From positions 1-64,000 of the forward strand of contig WOUR01000023.1 in NCBI GenBank assembly GCA_009772935.1: a stretch of 64,000 nt of DNA, read 5' to 3'. The notes below the pieces were generated by a model. That model was not told where the DNA came from. It made no database searches and saw nothing but the letters and a program-made list of their open reading frames with translations. A program made the translations under genes and the position numbers. Below are positions 15,769 to 25,114 of this stretch, in pieces. Each line of letters opens with the position of its first letter. Within the stretch, counting starts at the first letter, position 1. The stretch comes from Rhodospirillaceae bacterium (GTDB lineage Bacteria > Pseudomonadota > Alphaproteobacteria > Reyranellales > Reyranellaceae).

Positions 15769-17049
15769 ATGACTGAACTCCACCGCGACCTCGATCCCGA
15801 AACCACCCTGGCCGGCCAGTGGTTCGAGCACTTGCGCACGCACTCCAAAGCCCGCCTCGGCGTCACCCGCGCGTCCTACGGCGAGGGCGAGCAGATGGCG
15901 CACGACCTGATGCAAGGCATCGGCCAGTCGATGGGGCTGGAGATGCGCACCGACGCCGCCGGCAACCTCTACCTGACCCTGCCCGGGCAGGATCGCTCGC
16001 TGCCCGTCCTCATGACCGGCTCGCATCTCGATTCGGTGCCGGAGGGCGGCAACTACGACGGCGCTGCAGGTGTGGTCGCCGGCATGGCCATGCTGGCGCG
16101 CTGGCGTCGCGCGGGGCGAACGCCCAAGCGCGACATCACCGTGATGGGCGTGCGGGCGGAGGAACTGTCGTGGTTTCCCGCGCCCTATATCGGCAGTCGC
16201 GCTGCCTTCGGCCTTCTGGAGCCGGAGGCGCTCGACGCCTGCCGGCGTCCCGACACGGGGCGGACGCTGGCCGAGCACATGAGAGAGGCGGGGTTCGCAC
16301 CCGATCGCATTCGCGCGCGCGAACGCCAGCTCGATCCCGCGCGCATCGCCTGCTTCCTCGAACTCCATATCGAGCAGGGACCGGTTCTGGTCCAACGCGC
16401 CTTGCCGGTCGGGATCGTGACCGGTATCCGCGGCAACCTGCGCTATCGCGATCCGCACATCGTCGGCCGCTACGGCCATGCCGGCGCGGAGCCGCGGCTG
16501 TCGCGCAACGACGCCGTGATGGCCGGCGTCGAGTTCGTGTCGCGCCTCGAGGCCTTGTGGCTGGAGCACGAGGCGGCGGGCAAGGACCTGGTCTGCACGG
16601 TCGGCCAGTTCCATACCGATACCGAAGTGCACACGATGACCAAGATCCCGGGCGAACTGTGGTTCTCGATGGACATCCGCAGCGAGGACAACGAGGTGCT
16701 GCTCGCCATTGACCGGCGGCTGCGCGGGATCGCCGAGGAGATCGGCGCGCGTCGCGGAGTCACGATCGATCTCGGAGCCTTCACCAACGCCAAGCCGGGC
16801 CCGATCGACCGCGGGCACCGCGCGCGGCTGGAGCGGCTGGCGAAAGAACTTGGCATCGAGGCGCTGCCGATGGCGAGCGGCGCGGGACACGATGCGGCGG
16901 TGTTCGGCATCATGGGTGTGCCCACGGCGATGATCTTCATCCGCAACGAGCATGGCAGCCACAATCCCGACGAGGCGATGGACCTCGCCGACTTCGCGCA
17001 GGGCCTCAGGCTGCTGGTCGCCGCGGTGGAGGAGATCGATGCCGCGTAA
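15769..17049 (+). CDS. M20-family amidohydrolase (allantoate amidohydrolase / N-carbamoyl-amino-acid hydrolase type)
   Basis: 426 residues of the hydantoinase/carbamoylase branch of M20 metallopeptidases, which hydrolyse allantoate, ureidoglycine or N-carbamoyl amino acids. Dinuclear metal ligands are visible: His86 in GSHLDSVPEGG, Asp97 in YDGAAG, Glu131-Glu132, His200 in LELHIEQGP, and the last His in NEHGSHNPDEAMD. The usual EEGSRF after the glutamates reads EELSWFPAPYIGSR here, an unusual variant. ATG 15769 was chosen over a GTG at 15736 that sits within the operator. In this cluster it most likely converts allantoate on the way to ureidoglycolate, the AllA substrate. Confidence 0.88.
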   Translation: MTELHRDLDPETTLAGQWFEHLRTHSKARLGVTRASYGEGEQMAHDLMQGIGQSMGLEMRTDAAGNLYLTLPGQDRSLPVLMTGSHLDSVPEGGNYDGAAGVVAGMAMLARWRRAGRTPKRDITVMGVRAEELSWFPAPYIGSRAAFGLLEPEALDACRRPDTGRTLAEHMREAGFAPDRIRARERQLDPARIACFLELHIEQGPVLVQRALPVGIVTGIRGNLRYRDPHIVGRYGHAGAEPRLSRNDAVMAGVEFVSRLEALWLEHEAAGKDLVCTVGQFHTDTEVHTMTKIPGELWFSMDIRSEDNEVLLAIDRRLRGIAEEIGARRGVTIDLGAFTNAKPGPIDRGHRARLERLAKELGIEALPMASGAGHDAAVFGIMGVPTAMIFIRNEHGSHNPDEAMDLADFAQGLRLLVAAVEEIDAA

Positions 17050-17755
17050 GCCAAGGAAGGGCGACGTCGCCGCCGACGAGGCGGTCTATGGCGCGATCCG
17101 GCGGGCGATGCACATGGGCCGCCTCGCACCCGGCACCAAGCTGCAGGAGCCGGCGCTGGCGCGCGTGCTGGGCGTCAGCCGCGAGCGCGTGCGCAAGGCA
17201 CTGCATCGTCTGGTCCACGAGGGCTGGCTGACCGCCGTCCCCAACCGCGGCACCTTCGTGCCCACGCTCACGGTCGAGGAGATGCGCCAGATCTACGACG
17301 TGCGCTCGATGCTGGAGGCGGCGATCGTGCGCCGCCTCAGCGAGGGCCATGGCGCGGCGGCGGCTAAGCGTCTCAAGGCGCATGTTGCGGAAGAGAAAGC
17401 CGCGACCCGGCGCGACGATCGCGGGCGTCTTTTCGAGCTTTCGGGCGAGTTCCATGTCCTGCTGGCCGAACTCTGCGGTAACGACGAGCTGACGCGGCTG
17501 CTGCGCGGCCTGCTGACGCGCTCGACCATGCATTTCTCGCTGGCCGCGCCTCGGCAACTCACGAACTGCGCCGGCCCGCACGACCACGGCGACATCGCCG
17601 ACGCCATCTTGGGCGGGAAGCCCGACAAGGCGGCGAAGCTGATGCTCGGCCATCTCGCCGGCCTGGTGACCCTGCAGGCCGCACGCCCGCCGCAGCATGA
17701 GCCCGTGGATCTCCCGGAAGCGTTTCGCGGGATCAAGGCGCGGCGAAACGAATAG
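17039..17755 (+). CDS. GntR-family transcription regulator, FCD subfamily
   Basis: 238 residues: a basic N-terminus, a winged helix-turn-helix at about 10-75 (LQEPALARVLGVSRERVRKAL, then wing LTAVPNRGTFVP) and an all-helical FCD effector domain with the metal or ligand histidines in FELSGEFHVLL and HDHGDIADAI. It overlaps the end of the M20 gene by 11 bases, so the two are co-translated. The likely role is a ureide-responsive repressor acting on the twin palindromes at 15713-15743 and on its own operon; the effector is unknown. Confidence 0.92.
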   Translation: MPRKPRKGDVAADEAVYGAIRRAMHMGRLAPGTKLQEPALARVLGVSRERVRKALHRLVHEGWLTAVPNRGTFVPTLTVEEMRQIYDVRSMLEAAIVRRLSEGHGAAAAKRLKAHVAEEKAATRRDDRGRLFELSGEFHVLLAELCGNDELTRLLRGLLTRSTMHFSLAAPRQLTNCAGPHDHGDIADAILGGKPDKAAKLMLGHLAGLVTLQAARPPQHEPVDLPEAFRGIKARRNE

Positions 17756-17774
17756 CAAACGAAGACGGGGCAAA

Positions 17775-17805
17775 CGAAAACGGGCGCCCCGAGGGGGCGC
17801 CCGTC
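17775..17805 (-). terminator. Rho-independent terminator of the tkt-gap operon
   Basis: On the minus strand a 10-bp GC stem (CGGGCGCCCC pairing with GGGGCGCCCG, 17781-17803, three-base loop) is followed by TTTTCGTTT. It begins about 25 bases after the gap stop. It also lies just downstream of the GntR stop and might slow readthrough from that side, though that strand lacks a clear T run. Confidence 0.85.
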
Positions 17806-17827
17806 ATGTCTTCGCGGAGCGGCTGGA

Positions 17828-18835
<1,008 letters not shown>

Positions 18836-18848
18836 CTTCTTCCCTCCG

Positions 18849-20837
18849 TTATTGCGCCAGCCGGCGCGCCGCTTGTGCGATCGCTTCGGCCGTAATGCCG
18901 AAATGCTTGTAGAGTTCCGGGGCCTTGGCCGATGCGCCGAAGCCCTTCATGCCCACGAACGCGCCCTTCGATCCGAGCCAGCGCTCCCAGCCGAATCCGG
19001 TCGCCGCCTCGCAGGCGACGCGGATCGTGCCGTCGCCGCCCATCACCTTTGCTCGATAGGTGTCGTCCTGCGCCGCGAACAACTCCCATGACGGCATCGA
19101 GACGACCGCGGCCGCGAGCCCGTCCTTGGCGAGCAGGTCGCGCGCGGCGAGGGCGAGCTGCACTTCGGAGCCCGACGCGATCAGACGGATCGGAGCTGCC
19201 TCGTCGCCGGCTAGTATGTAGGCGCCCTTGGCGCACAGGTTCTCGTCACCGGCGCCGCGTACGGTCGGCAGGTTCTGGCGGGTGAGCGCCAGGACGCTCG
19301 GTACGTACTTGGCTTCCAGCGCAATCTGCCAGCATTCGGCCGTCTCGATGGCGTCGGCGGGACGCAGCACCTGCAGATTGGGGATGGCGCGCAGGGCCGG
19401 TAGGTGCTCGACCGGCTGGTGCGTCGGGCCGTCTTCGCCGAGGCCGATCGAATCGTGCGTCATCACATAGATGACCCGCACGCCCATCAGCGCCGAGAGG
19501 CGGATCGACGGCCGGCAATAGTCGGTGAACACCATGAAGGTGCCGCCGTAGGGAATGACGCCGCCGTGCAGTGCCATGCCGTTCATCGCGGCGGCCATGG
19601 CATGCTCGCGGATGCCGTAATAGATGTAACGGCCGGCGGTATCGGCGCGCGAGGCGCCCTTCAGCGTTGCGGTTTTCGTATTGTTCGAACCGGTCAGGTC
19701 GGCCGAGCCGCCGATCGTGTCGGGCAGCACCGGGTTGATGACCTCGAGCGCCTCCTGGCTCGACTTGCGGGTGGCCCAGGACGGCTTCTCGGCCGCGATC
19801 TTCGCCTTGAACGCGGCAATCGCCTCGCCGACAGCGAGCGGAATGTCGCCCTTCTGGCGGCGGTCGAACTCGGCGCGATCCTCGGGCGCCATGGCGGCGA
19901 GGTTCTTGTTCCACTTGCGGCGGGCCGACTTGCCACGGGCGCCGATCTTGCGCCAGGCCGAGAACACCGCCTCGGGAATGTCGAACGGTTCGTGGTTCCA
20001 GCCGAGCTTGGCGCGGGCGCCGGCGATCTCGTCCTTGCCCAGCGGCGAGCCGTGCGTGGCGGCGGTGCCGGCCTTGGTCGGCGCGCCGTAGCCGATCACC
20101 GTCTTGCAGGCGATCAGCGAGGGCTTGTCGGTGACATTGCGGGCCTTGCGGATGGCGCGCGTAACGGCCTCGGCATCATGGCCGTCGACGGCCTGCACGT
20201 GCCAGCCGGCGGCGGCAAAGCGCTTCTTGTGATCCTCCGACGTCGACAGCGAGGTCGGGCCGTCGATCGAGATGCCGTTGTCGTCGAACAGCACGATCAG
20301 GCGGCCGAGGCCGAGATGGCCGGCCAGCGTGATGGCTTCCTGGCCGACGCCTTCCATCAGGCAGCCGTCGCCGGCGATCACATAGGTGTAGTGGTCGACG
20401 ACGTCGCGGCCGAACCGCTCGGCGAGGATGCGCTCGGCGAGGGCGAAACCGACCGAATTGCCGAGGCCCTGCCCCAGCGGACCTGTGGTCGTCTCGATGC
20501 CGCTCGCGTGACCGTATTCGGGATGGCCCGCGGTGCGGGCGCCCAGTTGGCGGAACTTCTTCAGCTCGTCGAGAGTCATGTCGGCATAGCCGGTGAGATG
20601 CAGCAGCGAGTAGAGCAGCATCGAACCGTGACCGGCCGACAGGATGAACCGGTCGCGATCGGGCCAGTTGGGCTCCGAGGCATCGAACTTCAGGAACTTG
20701 GAGAACAGGACCGTGGCCACGTCGGCCATGCCCATCGGCATGCCGGGATGGCCCGAATCCGCCAGCTGCACGGCGTCCATGGCCAAGGCCCTGATGGCGT
20801 TCGCCATGTCGCGCGGGGCAGCGGTTTGATCGGTCAT
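18849..20837 (-). CDS. tkt: Transketolase
   Basis: Thiamine-diphosphate enzyme moving two-carbon units in the pentose phosphate (and Calvin) pathways. 662 residues, the normal size. Seen: N-terminal [16 protein letters not shown], the ThDP motif [13 protein letters not shown] through [18 protein letters not shown], and the pyrimidine-domain [14 protein letters not shown] and [20 protein letters not shown]. The start at 20837 ([16 protein letters not shown]) fits homologues but lacks a ribosome site. An in-frame ATG at 20879, preceded by AAGGGG, would add 14 basic residues and is a real alternative. Confidence 0.96.
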   Translation of the reverse strand: MTDQTAAPRDMANAIRALAMDAVQLADSGHPGMPMGMADVATVLFSKFLKFDASEPNWPDRDRFILSAGHGSMLLYSLLHLTGYADMTLDELKKFRQLGARTAGHPEYGHASGIETTTGPLGQGLGNSVGFALAERILAERFGRDVVDHYTYVIAGDGCLMEGVGQEAITLAGHLGLGRLIVLFDDNGISIDGPTSLSTSEDHKKRFAAAGWHVQAVDGHDAEAVTRAIRKARNVTDKPSLIACKTVIGYGAPTKAGTAATHGSPLGKDEIAGARAKLGWNHEPFDIPEAVFSAWRKIGARGKSARRKWNKNLAAMAPEDRAEFDRRQKGDIPLAVGEAIAAFKAKIAAEKPSWATRKSSQEALEVINPVLPDTIGGSADLTGSNNTKTATLKGASRADTAGRYIYYGIREHAMAAAMNGMALHGGVIPYGGTFMVFTDYCRPSIRLSALMGVRVIYVMTHDSIGLGEDGPTHQPVEHLPALRAIPNLQVLRPADAIETAECWQIALEAKYVPSVLALTRQNLPTVRGAGDENLCAKGAYILAGDEAAPIRLIASGSEVQLALAARDLLAKDGLAAAVVSMPSWELFAAQDDTYRAKVMGGDGTIRVACEAATGFGWERWLGSKGAFVGMKGFGASAKAPELYKHFGITAEAIAQAARRLAQ

Positions 20838-20965
20838 TTTATGCTTGTGCCGTATGGGTTTTCGGATGGCGCGCAACATGACGACCACCCCTTGGCCCGT
20901 CAATGCGCAAAAACTCGCGCAAAGCCAACATCTTGCGGGCATTTGCCCTCCACAGGGCCCAGATG

Positions 20966-20994
20966 TTGACCGCTCACAGGCACAACACTTAATC
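20966..20994 (+). promoter_or_regulatory. Sigma-70-type promoter for DUF4164-zapA
   Basis: TTGACC (20966-20971) and TTAATC (20989-20994) are separated by 17 bases. Transcription would begin near 21001, which argues against the ATG at 21002 and in favour of the start at 21050 for the next gene. Confidence 0.55.
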
Positions 20995-21049
20995 TCGTCC
21001 AATGGAGCAGATTCAGCCGGGTGACCAACGGCGATCCGCTGTCGGGGGA

Positions 21050-21286
21050 ATGATGTCCAAGGCAGCCAGCGTAACGGACCGAGTCGACAGCGCGCTAAGC
21101 CGGCTCGAGTCGATGGTCGACGAGCGTCTGCGCGTCGAGCGGGAGCGTTCTGACGCCCTCGCCGCCCGTCTCGCCAAGGTCGAGAGCGAACACGAAGAGC
21201 TGAAGCGGGTCGCGACCGAGGTCGAAGGCCGTCTCGAGCGGGCGATGGAATACATCCGTTCGCTGCTGGCGGCCGATCAGTCCTGA
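21050..21286 (+). CDS. DUF4164-like coiled-coil protein upstream of zapA
   Basis: A small (78-residue) acidic and basic coiled-coil protein: [25 protein letters not shown] followed by heptads in [29 protein letters not shown]. It resembles the DUF4164 proteins found just before zapA in alphaproteobacteria, which suggests a division-related role; nothing in the sequence proves it. The start at 21050 (or 21053) follows GGGGGA; an in-frame ATG at 21002 falls at the predicted transcription start. zapA begins 108 bases later. Confidence 0.75.
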   Translation: MMSKAASVTDRVDSALSRLESMVDERLRVERERSDALAARLAKVESEHEELKRVATEVEGRLERAMEYIRSLLAADQS

Positions 21287-21394
21287 AGGATCTTCTTCTT
21301 TCCCCAGCCCCGGCGTGCGTCGCGGGATGTGACGTGGCACACTGCAGGCCCCCTCAGACGCCAAACAAGGCGCAATAAACAGGAGAAGCGGAAA

Positions 21395-21727
21395 ATGCCG
21401 CAGGTTTCGGTTCAGATCGCCGGTCGTACCTACGAGCTTGCATGCGGCGAAGGCGAGGAAGCGCGCGTCCAGGAACTGGCCGCCTATGTCGACGGCAAGG
21501 TGAGCGATCTCCGCCGCCAGCTCCCCGGCACGCCGGAATTCAAGCTCCTGGTGTTCGCTTCGCTGCTGCTGGCCGAGGAAAGCCGCGAGGCGCGCGGTGT
21601 CGCCAAAGCCGCGGAGAATGCGCGCGTCACGGCAACGGACAGCGCGGATACCCTGGCCACCGCGCTCGAGGAGCTGATCACCGCCCGCGTCGACAAGATG
21701 TCGAAGAAGGTGTCGGGAGCCGCCTAG
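21395..21727 (+). CDS. zapA: Cell division protein ZapA
   Basis: 110-residue FtsZ-bundling protein that stabilises the Z ring. Seen: the N-terminal beta-hairpin VSVQIAGRTYELACGEGEEARV, the linker ELAAYVDGKVSDLRRQLPG, and a C-terminal helix (EFKLLVFASLLLAEESREA) that forms the tetramer coiled coil. The start at 21395 follows GGAGAAG. Gene order DUF4164-zapA-6S RNA-cyclo-ligase is the conserved proteobacterial arrangement and supports the call. Confidence 0.93.
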   Translation: MPQVSVQIAGRTYELACGEGEEARVQELAAYVDGKVSDLRRQLPGTPEFKLLVFASLLLAEESREARGVAKAAENARVTATDSADTLATALEELITARVDKMSKKVSGAA

Positions 21728-21758
21728 CGGGCCGTCGAAGAAGTCGGAGTCATGGCGA

Positions 21759-21794
21759 ATAAACGAAACAAGCGAAATAAACGAAACAAATGAA
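21759..21794 (+). repeat. Tandem 18-bp AT-rich repeat downstream of zapA
   Basis: Two head-to-tail copies of ATAAACGAAACAAGCGAA, the second differing at two positions, lie about 30 bases after the zapA stop in otherwise GC-rich DNA. The purine-rich, A-rich strand has no coding sense. It could be an upstream element or a regulator site for the RNA gene that follows, or simple slippage. Confidence 0.6.
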
Positions 21795-21947
21795 ACGGAT
21801 GTCGCACCCCTGAATTCTGTGCAGTGATGGCCGTTGGCGCAACAATGTTGCGCGCGGGGGGGGCTGAAAGGCCTGTTGGGCAGCCTACCAGGCGGATCCC
21901 GGCATCCCGAGCTAGCCAGGGATCTGCATCAGTATGGTGGCCTCTCA

Positions 21948-21976
21948 TTGCGACGGGTGCCCCAAGTCCCTACATT
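21948..21976 (+). promoter_or_regulatory. Promoter of the 6S RNA gene
   Basis: TTGCGA (21948-21953) and TACATT (21971-21976) are 17 bases apart. The seventh base after the -10 box is about 21983, exactly where the closing stem of the predicted RNA begins. Confidence 0.55.
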
Positions 21977-21982
21977 GGACTC

Positions 21983-22146
21983 GGGGCGGAATTCTGCGCG
22001 GTGCGTGGCCCGCTTAAAACCCCGGGGCCAATAAGAACTCCTGGGAGTTGTTCCTGGCTCTGACCTTGGTCTAGGCTACACGACGCCCACCTGCTTACGC
22101 AGGCCTTGGAGGTTCTACGAGCCACGGCCCATCGTGGAGCCGCCCC
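21983..22146 (+). ncRNA. ssrS: 6S RNA
   Basis: 6S RNA mimics an open promoter and sequesters the sigma-70 holoenzyme in stationary phase. Context is diagnostic: the 439-base gap between zapA and the 5-formyl-THF cyclo-ligase gene is where ssrS lies in proteobacteria. The ends pair (GGGGCGG at 21983-21989 with CCGCCCC at 22140-22146). An inner stem forms from CGTGGCCCG and CGAGCCACG with one mismatch, the middle is an irregular bulged rod with the apical hairpin AACTCCTGGGAGTT (22036-22049), and the 3' half holds GACCTTGG, then ACACGACGCCCACCTGC, in alphaproteobacterial 6S style. Length is about 164 nucleotides. The 3' end may extend a few bases towards the ATG at 22167. Confidence 0.7.
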
Positions 22147-22166
22147 ACTTTGCTTCTCTTGCCGGC

Positions 22167-22742
22167 ATGACCCTGACCGAACGCAAACGGGCGCTTCGCG
22201 CCGCCATGCAGATCCGACGGCAAGGCCTTGGCGAGGACGAGCGCCGCACCGCGGCCGCCGGGCTCCTCGAGATCTACCAGCTCGAACGCCCTGCCGGGTC
22301 ACCCGCCGTGGTCTCGGGCTTCTGGCCGATCCAGGACGAGATCGATATCCGGCCCCTGATGGCCCATCTGCACGGGGAGGGATGCCGGTTGGCCCTGCCG
22401 GTCGTGAAGGGCCGAGGCCAGCGGCTGTTGTTTCGCGCCTGGCAACCCGGCGATCCTCTGGAAGCCGGCGTTTTTGGCACGCTGCAGCCCTCGGACCGTT
22501 GCGAGACGCTCGAGCCCGACGCTCTGCTGGTGCCATTGCTGGCCTGCGATGAAGAGGGCTGGCGGCTCGGCTACGGTGGCGGCTTCTACGATCGCACGCT
22601 CGAAGACCTGCGCCGGCGGCGCAAGGTGACGGCGATCGGCGTCGGCTTCGATCGTCAGCTCGTTCCGGACGTTCCCCATGGCGCCGAAGACCAGCGACTC
22701 GATTGGCTGTTGACCGACCGTCGCGCTTGCGCCTTTGTCTGA
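22167..22742 (+). CDS. fau: 5-formyltetrahydrofolate cyclo-ligase
   Basis: ATP-dependent conversion of 5-formyl-THF to 5,10-methenyl-THF. 191 residues. Seen: basic N-terminal helix LTERKRALRAAMQIRR, the FWPIQDEIDIRPL segment, and the family signature LACDEEGWRLGYGGGFYDRTL with the ATP-binding glycines. The start at 22167 (MTLTERKRALR) is 21 bases after the end of 6S RNA; an in-frame ATG at 22134 lies within the RNA and is rejected. In E. coli the gene is also co-transcribed behind 6S RNA. Confidence 0.92.
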   Translation: MTLTERKRALRAAMQIRRQGLGEDERRTAAAGLLEIYQLERPAGSPAVVSGFWPIQDEIDIRPLMAHLHGEGCRLALPVVKGRGQRLLFRAWQPGDPLEAGVFGTLQPSDRCETLEPDALLVPLLACDEEGWRLGYGGGFYDRTLEDLRRRRKVTAIGVGFDRQLVPDVPHGAEDQRLDWLLTDRRACAFV

Positions 22743-22745
22743 CGC

Positions 22746-23552
22746 ATGAAAATCATGTTCTGCGGCGACATCGTCGGCCGCGCAGGCCGCGACGCGGTCG
22801 TCAGGGAAGTGCCGCGGCTGCGTCGCGAACTCGGGCTCGATTTCGTCGTGGTGAACGGCGAGAACGCAGCGGCCGGTTTCGGCATCACCGCCAAGATCTG
22901 CGCCGAGTTGCACGAGGCGGGCGTCGACTGCATCACCACCGGCAACCATGCCTGGGACCAGCGCGAGATCATCCCCTACATCGCGCAGGATAAACGCCTG
23001 CTGCGGCCGATCAATTTTCCGCCCGGTACGCCTGGATGGGGCGCCAACCTGTTCCAGACGCCACGCGGCCAGAAGATCGTGGTGATCAACGTCATGTGCC
23101 GCCTGTTCATGGACGCGCTCGACGATCCGTTTCGCGCGCTCGACGCCGAACTGTCGAAGTTTGGACTGGGGGGCTCTGCCAACCTGATCCTGGTCGACGT
23201 CCACGGCGAGGCCACCAGCGAGAAGCAGTCGATCGGTCACTATTGCGACGGCCGAGTGTCGGCCGTGCTGGGTACCCACAGCCATGTTCCCACGGCCGAT
23301 GGCTGGGTCCTGCCGGGCGGTACCGCCTACCAGACCGATGTTGGCATGTGCGGCGACTATGACAGCGTGATCGGCATGAAGAAGGAGGTCGCGATGCAGC
23401 GGTTCATCCGGAAAATGCCGGGCGAGCGCCTGTCGCCGGCCGAGGGCGAGGGGACTTTGTGCGCGGCGGTTGTCGAAACAGACGACCGGACCGGTCTCGC
23501 CAGGTCGATCCGGCCGGTCAGGGTCGGGGGGCGGCTCGCCCCCACTGCATGA
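22746..23552 (+). CDS. YmdB-family metallophosphoesterase
   Basis: 268-residue calcineurin-like phosphoesterase of the YmdB (TIGR00282) family; Bacillus YmdB hydrolyses 2',3'-cyclic nucleotides. Metal ligands visible: Asp8 in FCGDIVGRAG, NGENAAAGFG, TTGNHAWDQ, DVHGEATSEK and the GTHSHVPTAD histidines. It begins three bases after the cyclo-ligase stop, so the two form one unit with the RNA upstream. The substrate in proteobacteria is not established. Confidence 0.92.
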   Translation: MKIMFCGDIVGRAGRDAVVREVPRLRRELGLDFVVVNGENAAAGFGITAKICAELHEAGVDCITTGNHAWDQREIIPYIAQDKRLLRPINFPPGTPGWGANLFQTPRGQKIVVINVMCRLFMDALDDPFRALDAELSKFGLGGSANLILVDVHGEATSEKQSIGHYCDGRVSAVLGTHSHVPTADGWVLPGGTAYQTDVGMCGDYDSVIGMKKEVAMQRFIRKMPGERLSPAEGEGTLCAAVVETDDRTGLARSIRPVRVGGRLAPTA

Positions 23553-23652
23553 ACTTCCAGCATCTAGTAGCCTAGTGCCGACCTGCACCCCTATTAGCGG
23601 TGCCCGGAAGAGGGTCGTTGACGGCCTGGGGAAAAACCGGCATCCTTTTGAT

Positions 23653-23760
23653 GTTAAACGGTTTTTCGCCGGATTGGCGTACTGTCTTCAAGGTTAGAGG
23701 GGGCGTCGGAATCAAGGTTCCGACGTTATTTAGCGGGGGCTTCGGCCCCCGCCTTTTTTT
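23653..23760 (+). ncRNA. Candidate small RNA between ymdB and yebC
   Basis: The 301-base gap between ymdB and yebC contains a possible promoter (TTGACG 23618-23623, 17 bases, CATCCT 23641-23646), an 8-bp hairpin CGTCGGAA...TTCCGACG (23704-23725) and a strong terminator. The arrangement would give an RNA of about 108 nucleotides. The -10 box is weak, and the transcript could instead be the 3' end of the ymdB message. A separate 9-bp inverted repeat GAAAAACCG/CGGTTTTTC (23631-23667) overlaps the promoter and start. Confidence 0.35.
23733..23760 (+). terminator. Strong Rho-independent terminator before yebC
   Basis: GCGGGGGC, a TTCG tetraloop and GCCCCCGC, followed by seven T. It ends transcription from ymdB or from a small RNA in the gap. 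It lies about 94 bases before the yebC start, so yebC-ruvCAB should have a promoter after it. Confidence 0.92.
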
Positions 23761-23853
23761 GCCCCAGCGGCCGGTTCGGGCGTCTCCAGCCTGCCAAAGC
23801 CCACGAGAAGTGGTATAGCCGCCTCTTCCGGTTACCTAATCTGGTTGTTGGCG

Positions 23854-24612
23854 ATGGCGGGGCATTCCCAGTTCAAGAACATCATGCACCGCAAAGGGCG
23901 TCAGGACGCCGTGCGGGCCAAGATCTTCACCAAGTTGATCCGCGAGATCACGACGGCGGCTCGGTTGGGTGCGGCCGATCCGGCGTCCAATCCGCGTCTG
24001 CGGGCGGCGGTGATCGCCGCGCGCGACGCCAACATGACCCGCGACACGATCGATCGCGCGATCAAGCGCGGCTCGGGGCCGGATGCGGACGCGAACTACG
24101 ACGAGGTTCGCTACGAAGGCTACGGTCCGGCCGGCGTCGCCGTGATTGTCGAGGCGCTGACCAACAACCGCAACCGCACGGCGGGCGAGGTCAGGTCGAT
24201 CTTCTCGAAGCACGGCGGAAATCTGGGTGAATCCAACAGCGTGTCGTTCATGTTCGACCGGCTGGGCGAGTTCCGCTTCCCCTTGTCCGTCGGCAGCGCC
24301 GACGAGGTGCTCGAGAAGGCGATCGAGGCCGGCGCCGACGACGTGGTGAGCGGCGAGGGCGAGGGGGCGGTCCACGAGATCTATTGCGCGCAGGACAGTT
24401 TCAACGTCGTGCGCGAGGCGCTCGAGAAGTCGCTGGGGCAACCGAGCGTCGCCAAGCTCACCTGGCGTCCCAAGACCGGAGCACCGATCGAAGGCGAGAC
24501 GGTGCAGACACTGCTCGACCTCATCTCGGCACTCGAAGACAACGACGACGTCCAGAACGTCTACGCCAACTTCGAGGTGTCTGACGACGCCCTGGCGAAG
24601 TTCGCGGCCTGA
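23854..24612 (+). CDS. yebC: YebC/PmpR-family protein
   Basis: 252 residues of the conserved YebC family, known as DNA-binding regulators in some bacteria and, in more recent work, as factors that relieve ribosome stalling. Seen: N-terminal [67 protein letters not shown] and C-terminal [15 protein letters not shown]. The start at 23854 matches the invariant MAGHS; an ATG three codons earlier exists. It leads the ruvCAB block, the common arrangement. Confidence 0.95.
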   Translation: MAGHSQFKNIMHRKGRQDAVRAKIFTKLIREITTAARLGAADPASNPRLRAAVIAARDANMTRDTIDRAIKRGSGPDADANYDEVRYEGYGPAGVAVIVEALTNNRNRTAGEVRSIFSKHGGNLGESNSVSFMFDRLGEFRFPLSVGSADEVLEKAIEAGADDVVSGEGEGAVHEIYCAQDSFNVVREALEKSLGQPSVAKLTWRPKTGAPIEGETVQTLLDLISALEDNDDVQNVYANFEVSDDALAKFAA

Positions 24613-24622
24613 GCCGGGCAGG

Positions 24623-25114
24623 ATGAGACTGATCGGCCTCGATCCCGGCCTGCGGTTGACTGGCTGGGGCGTGATCGAGGTCGAGGGCAACCGGCTGCGC
24701 CATGTGGCGCACGGTGTCGTCAAGGTCGCGACGGCGGGCACGCTGGCCGAGCGGCTGAAGGAACTGTTCGAGGGCGTCGCAGGCGTCGTCGAAGCGCAGC
24801 GGCCGGTCGAGGCCGCGGTCGAGGAGACCTTCGTGAACGTCAACCCGGGTTCCACTTTGAAGCTCGGTCAGGCGCGCGGCGTCGTCATGCTGGCGCCGGC
24901 CCGCGCCGGCCTGCCCGTGTTCGAATACTCGACGAACCTCGTGAAGAAGTCGGTCGTCGGAACCGGTCACGCCGACAAGAACCAGATCGCCATGATGGTC
25001 GGACGGCTGCTGCCGGGCGTCGAGGCCAAACAGGACGCCGCCGATGCGCTGGCGGTCGCGATCTGCCACGCCCATCACCGCGCCACGGCGCGACGCATCG
25101 AGGCCGCGCTGTGA
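24623..25114 (+). CDS. ruvC: Holliday junction endonuclease RuvC
   Basis: Resolves Holliday junctions by symmetric nicking. 163 residues with an RNase-H-like fold. The catalytic acids are visible: Asp7 in [13 protein letters not shown], Glu in AVEETFVN, and the C-terminal [14 protein letters not shown] aspartates. It lies 10 bases after yebC and overlaps ruvA by four bases (GTGA), giving translational coupling. Confidence 0.97.
   Translation: MRLIGLDPGLRLTGWGVIEVEGNRLRHVAHGVVKVATAGTLAERLKELFEGVAGVVEAQRPVEAAVEETFVNVNPGSTLKLGQARGVVMLAPARAGLPVFEYSTNLVKKSVVGTGHADKNQIAMMVGRLLPGVEAKQDAADALAVAICHAHHRATARRIEAAL

Noticed and set aside
23600-23818. 72-codon plus-strand frame between ymdB and yebC
   Set aside because: It reads through a strong terminator hairpin and T run, which a real gene would not contain.
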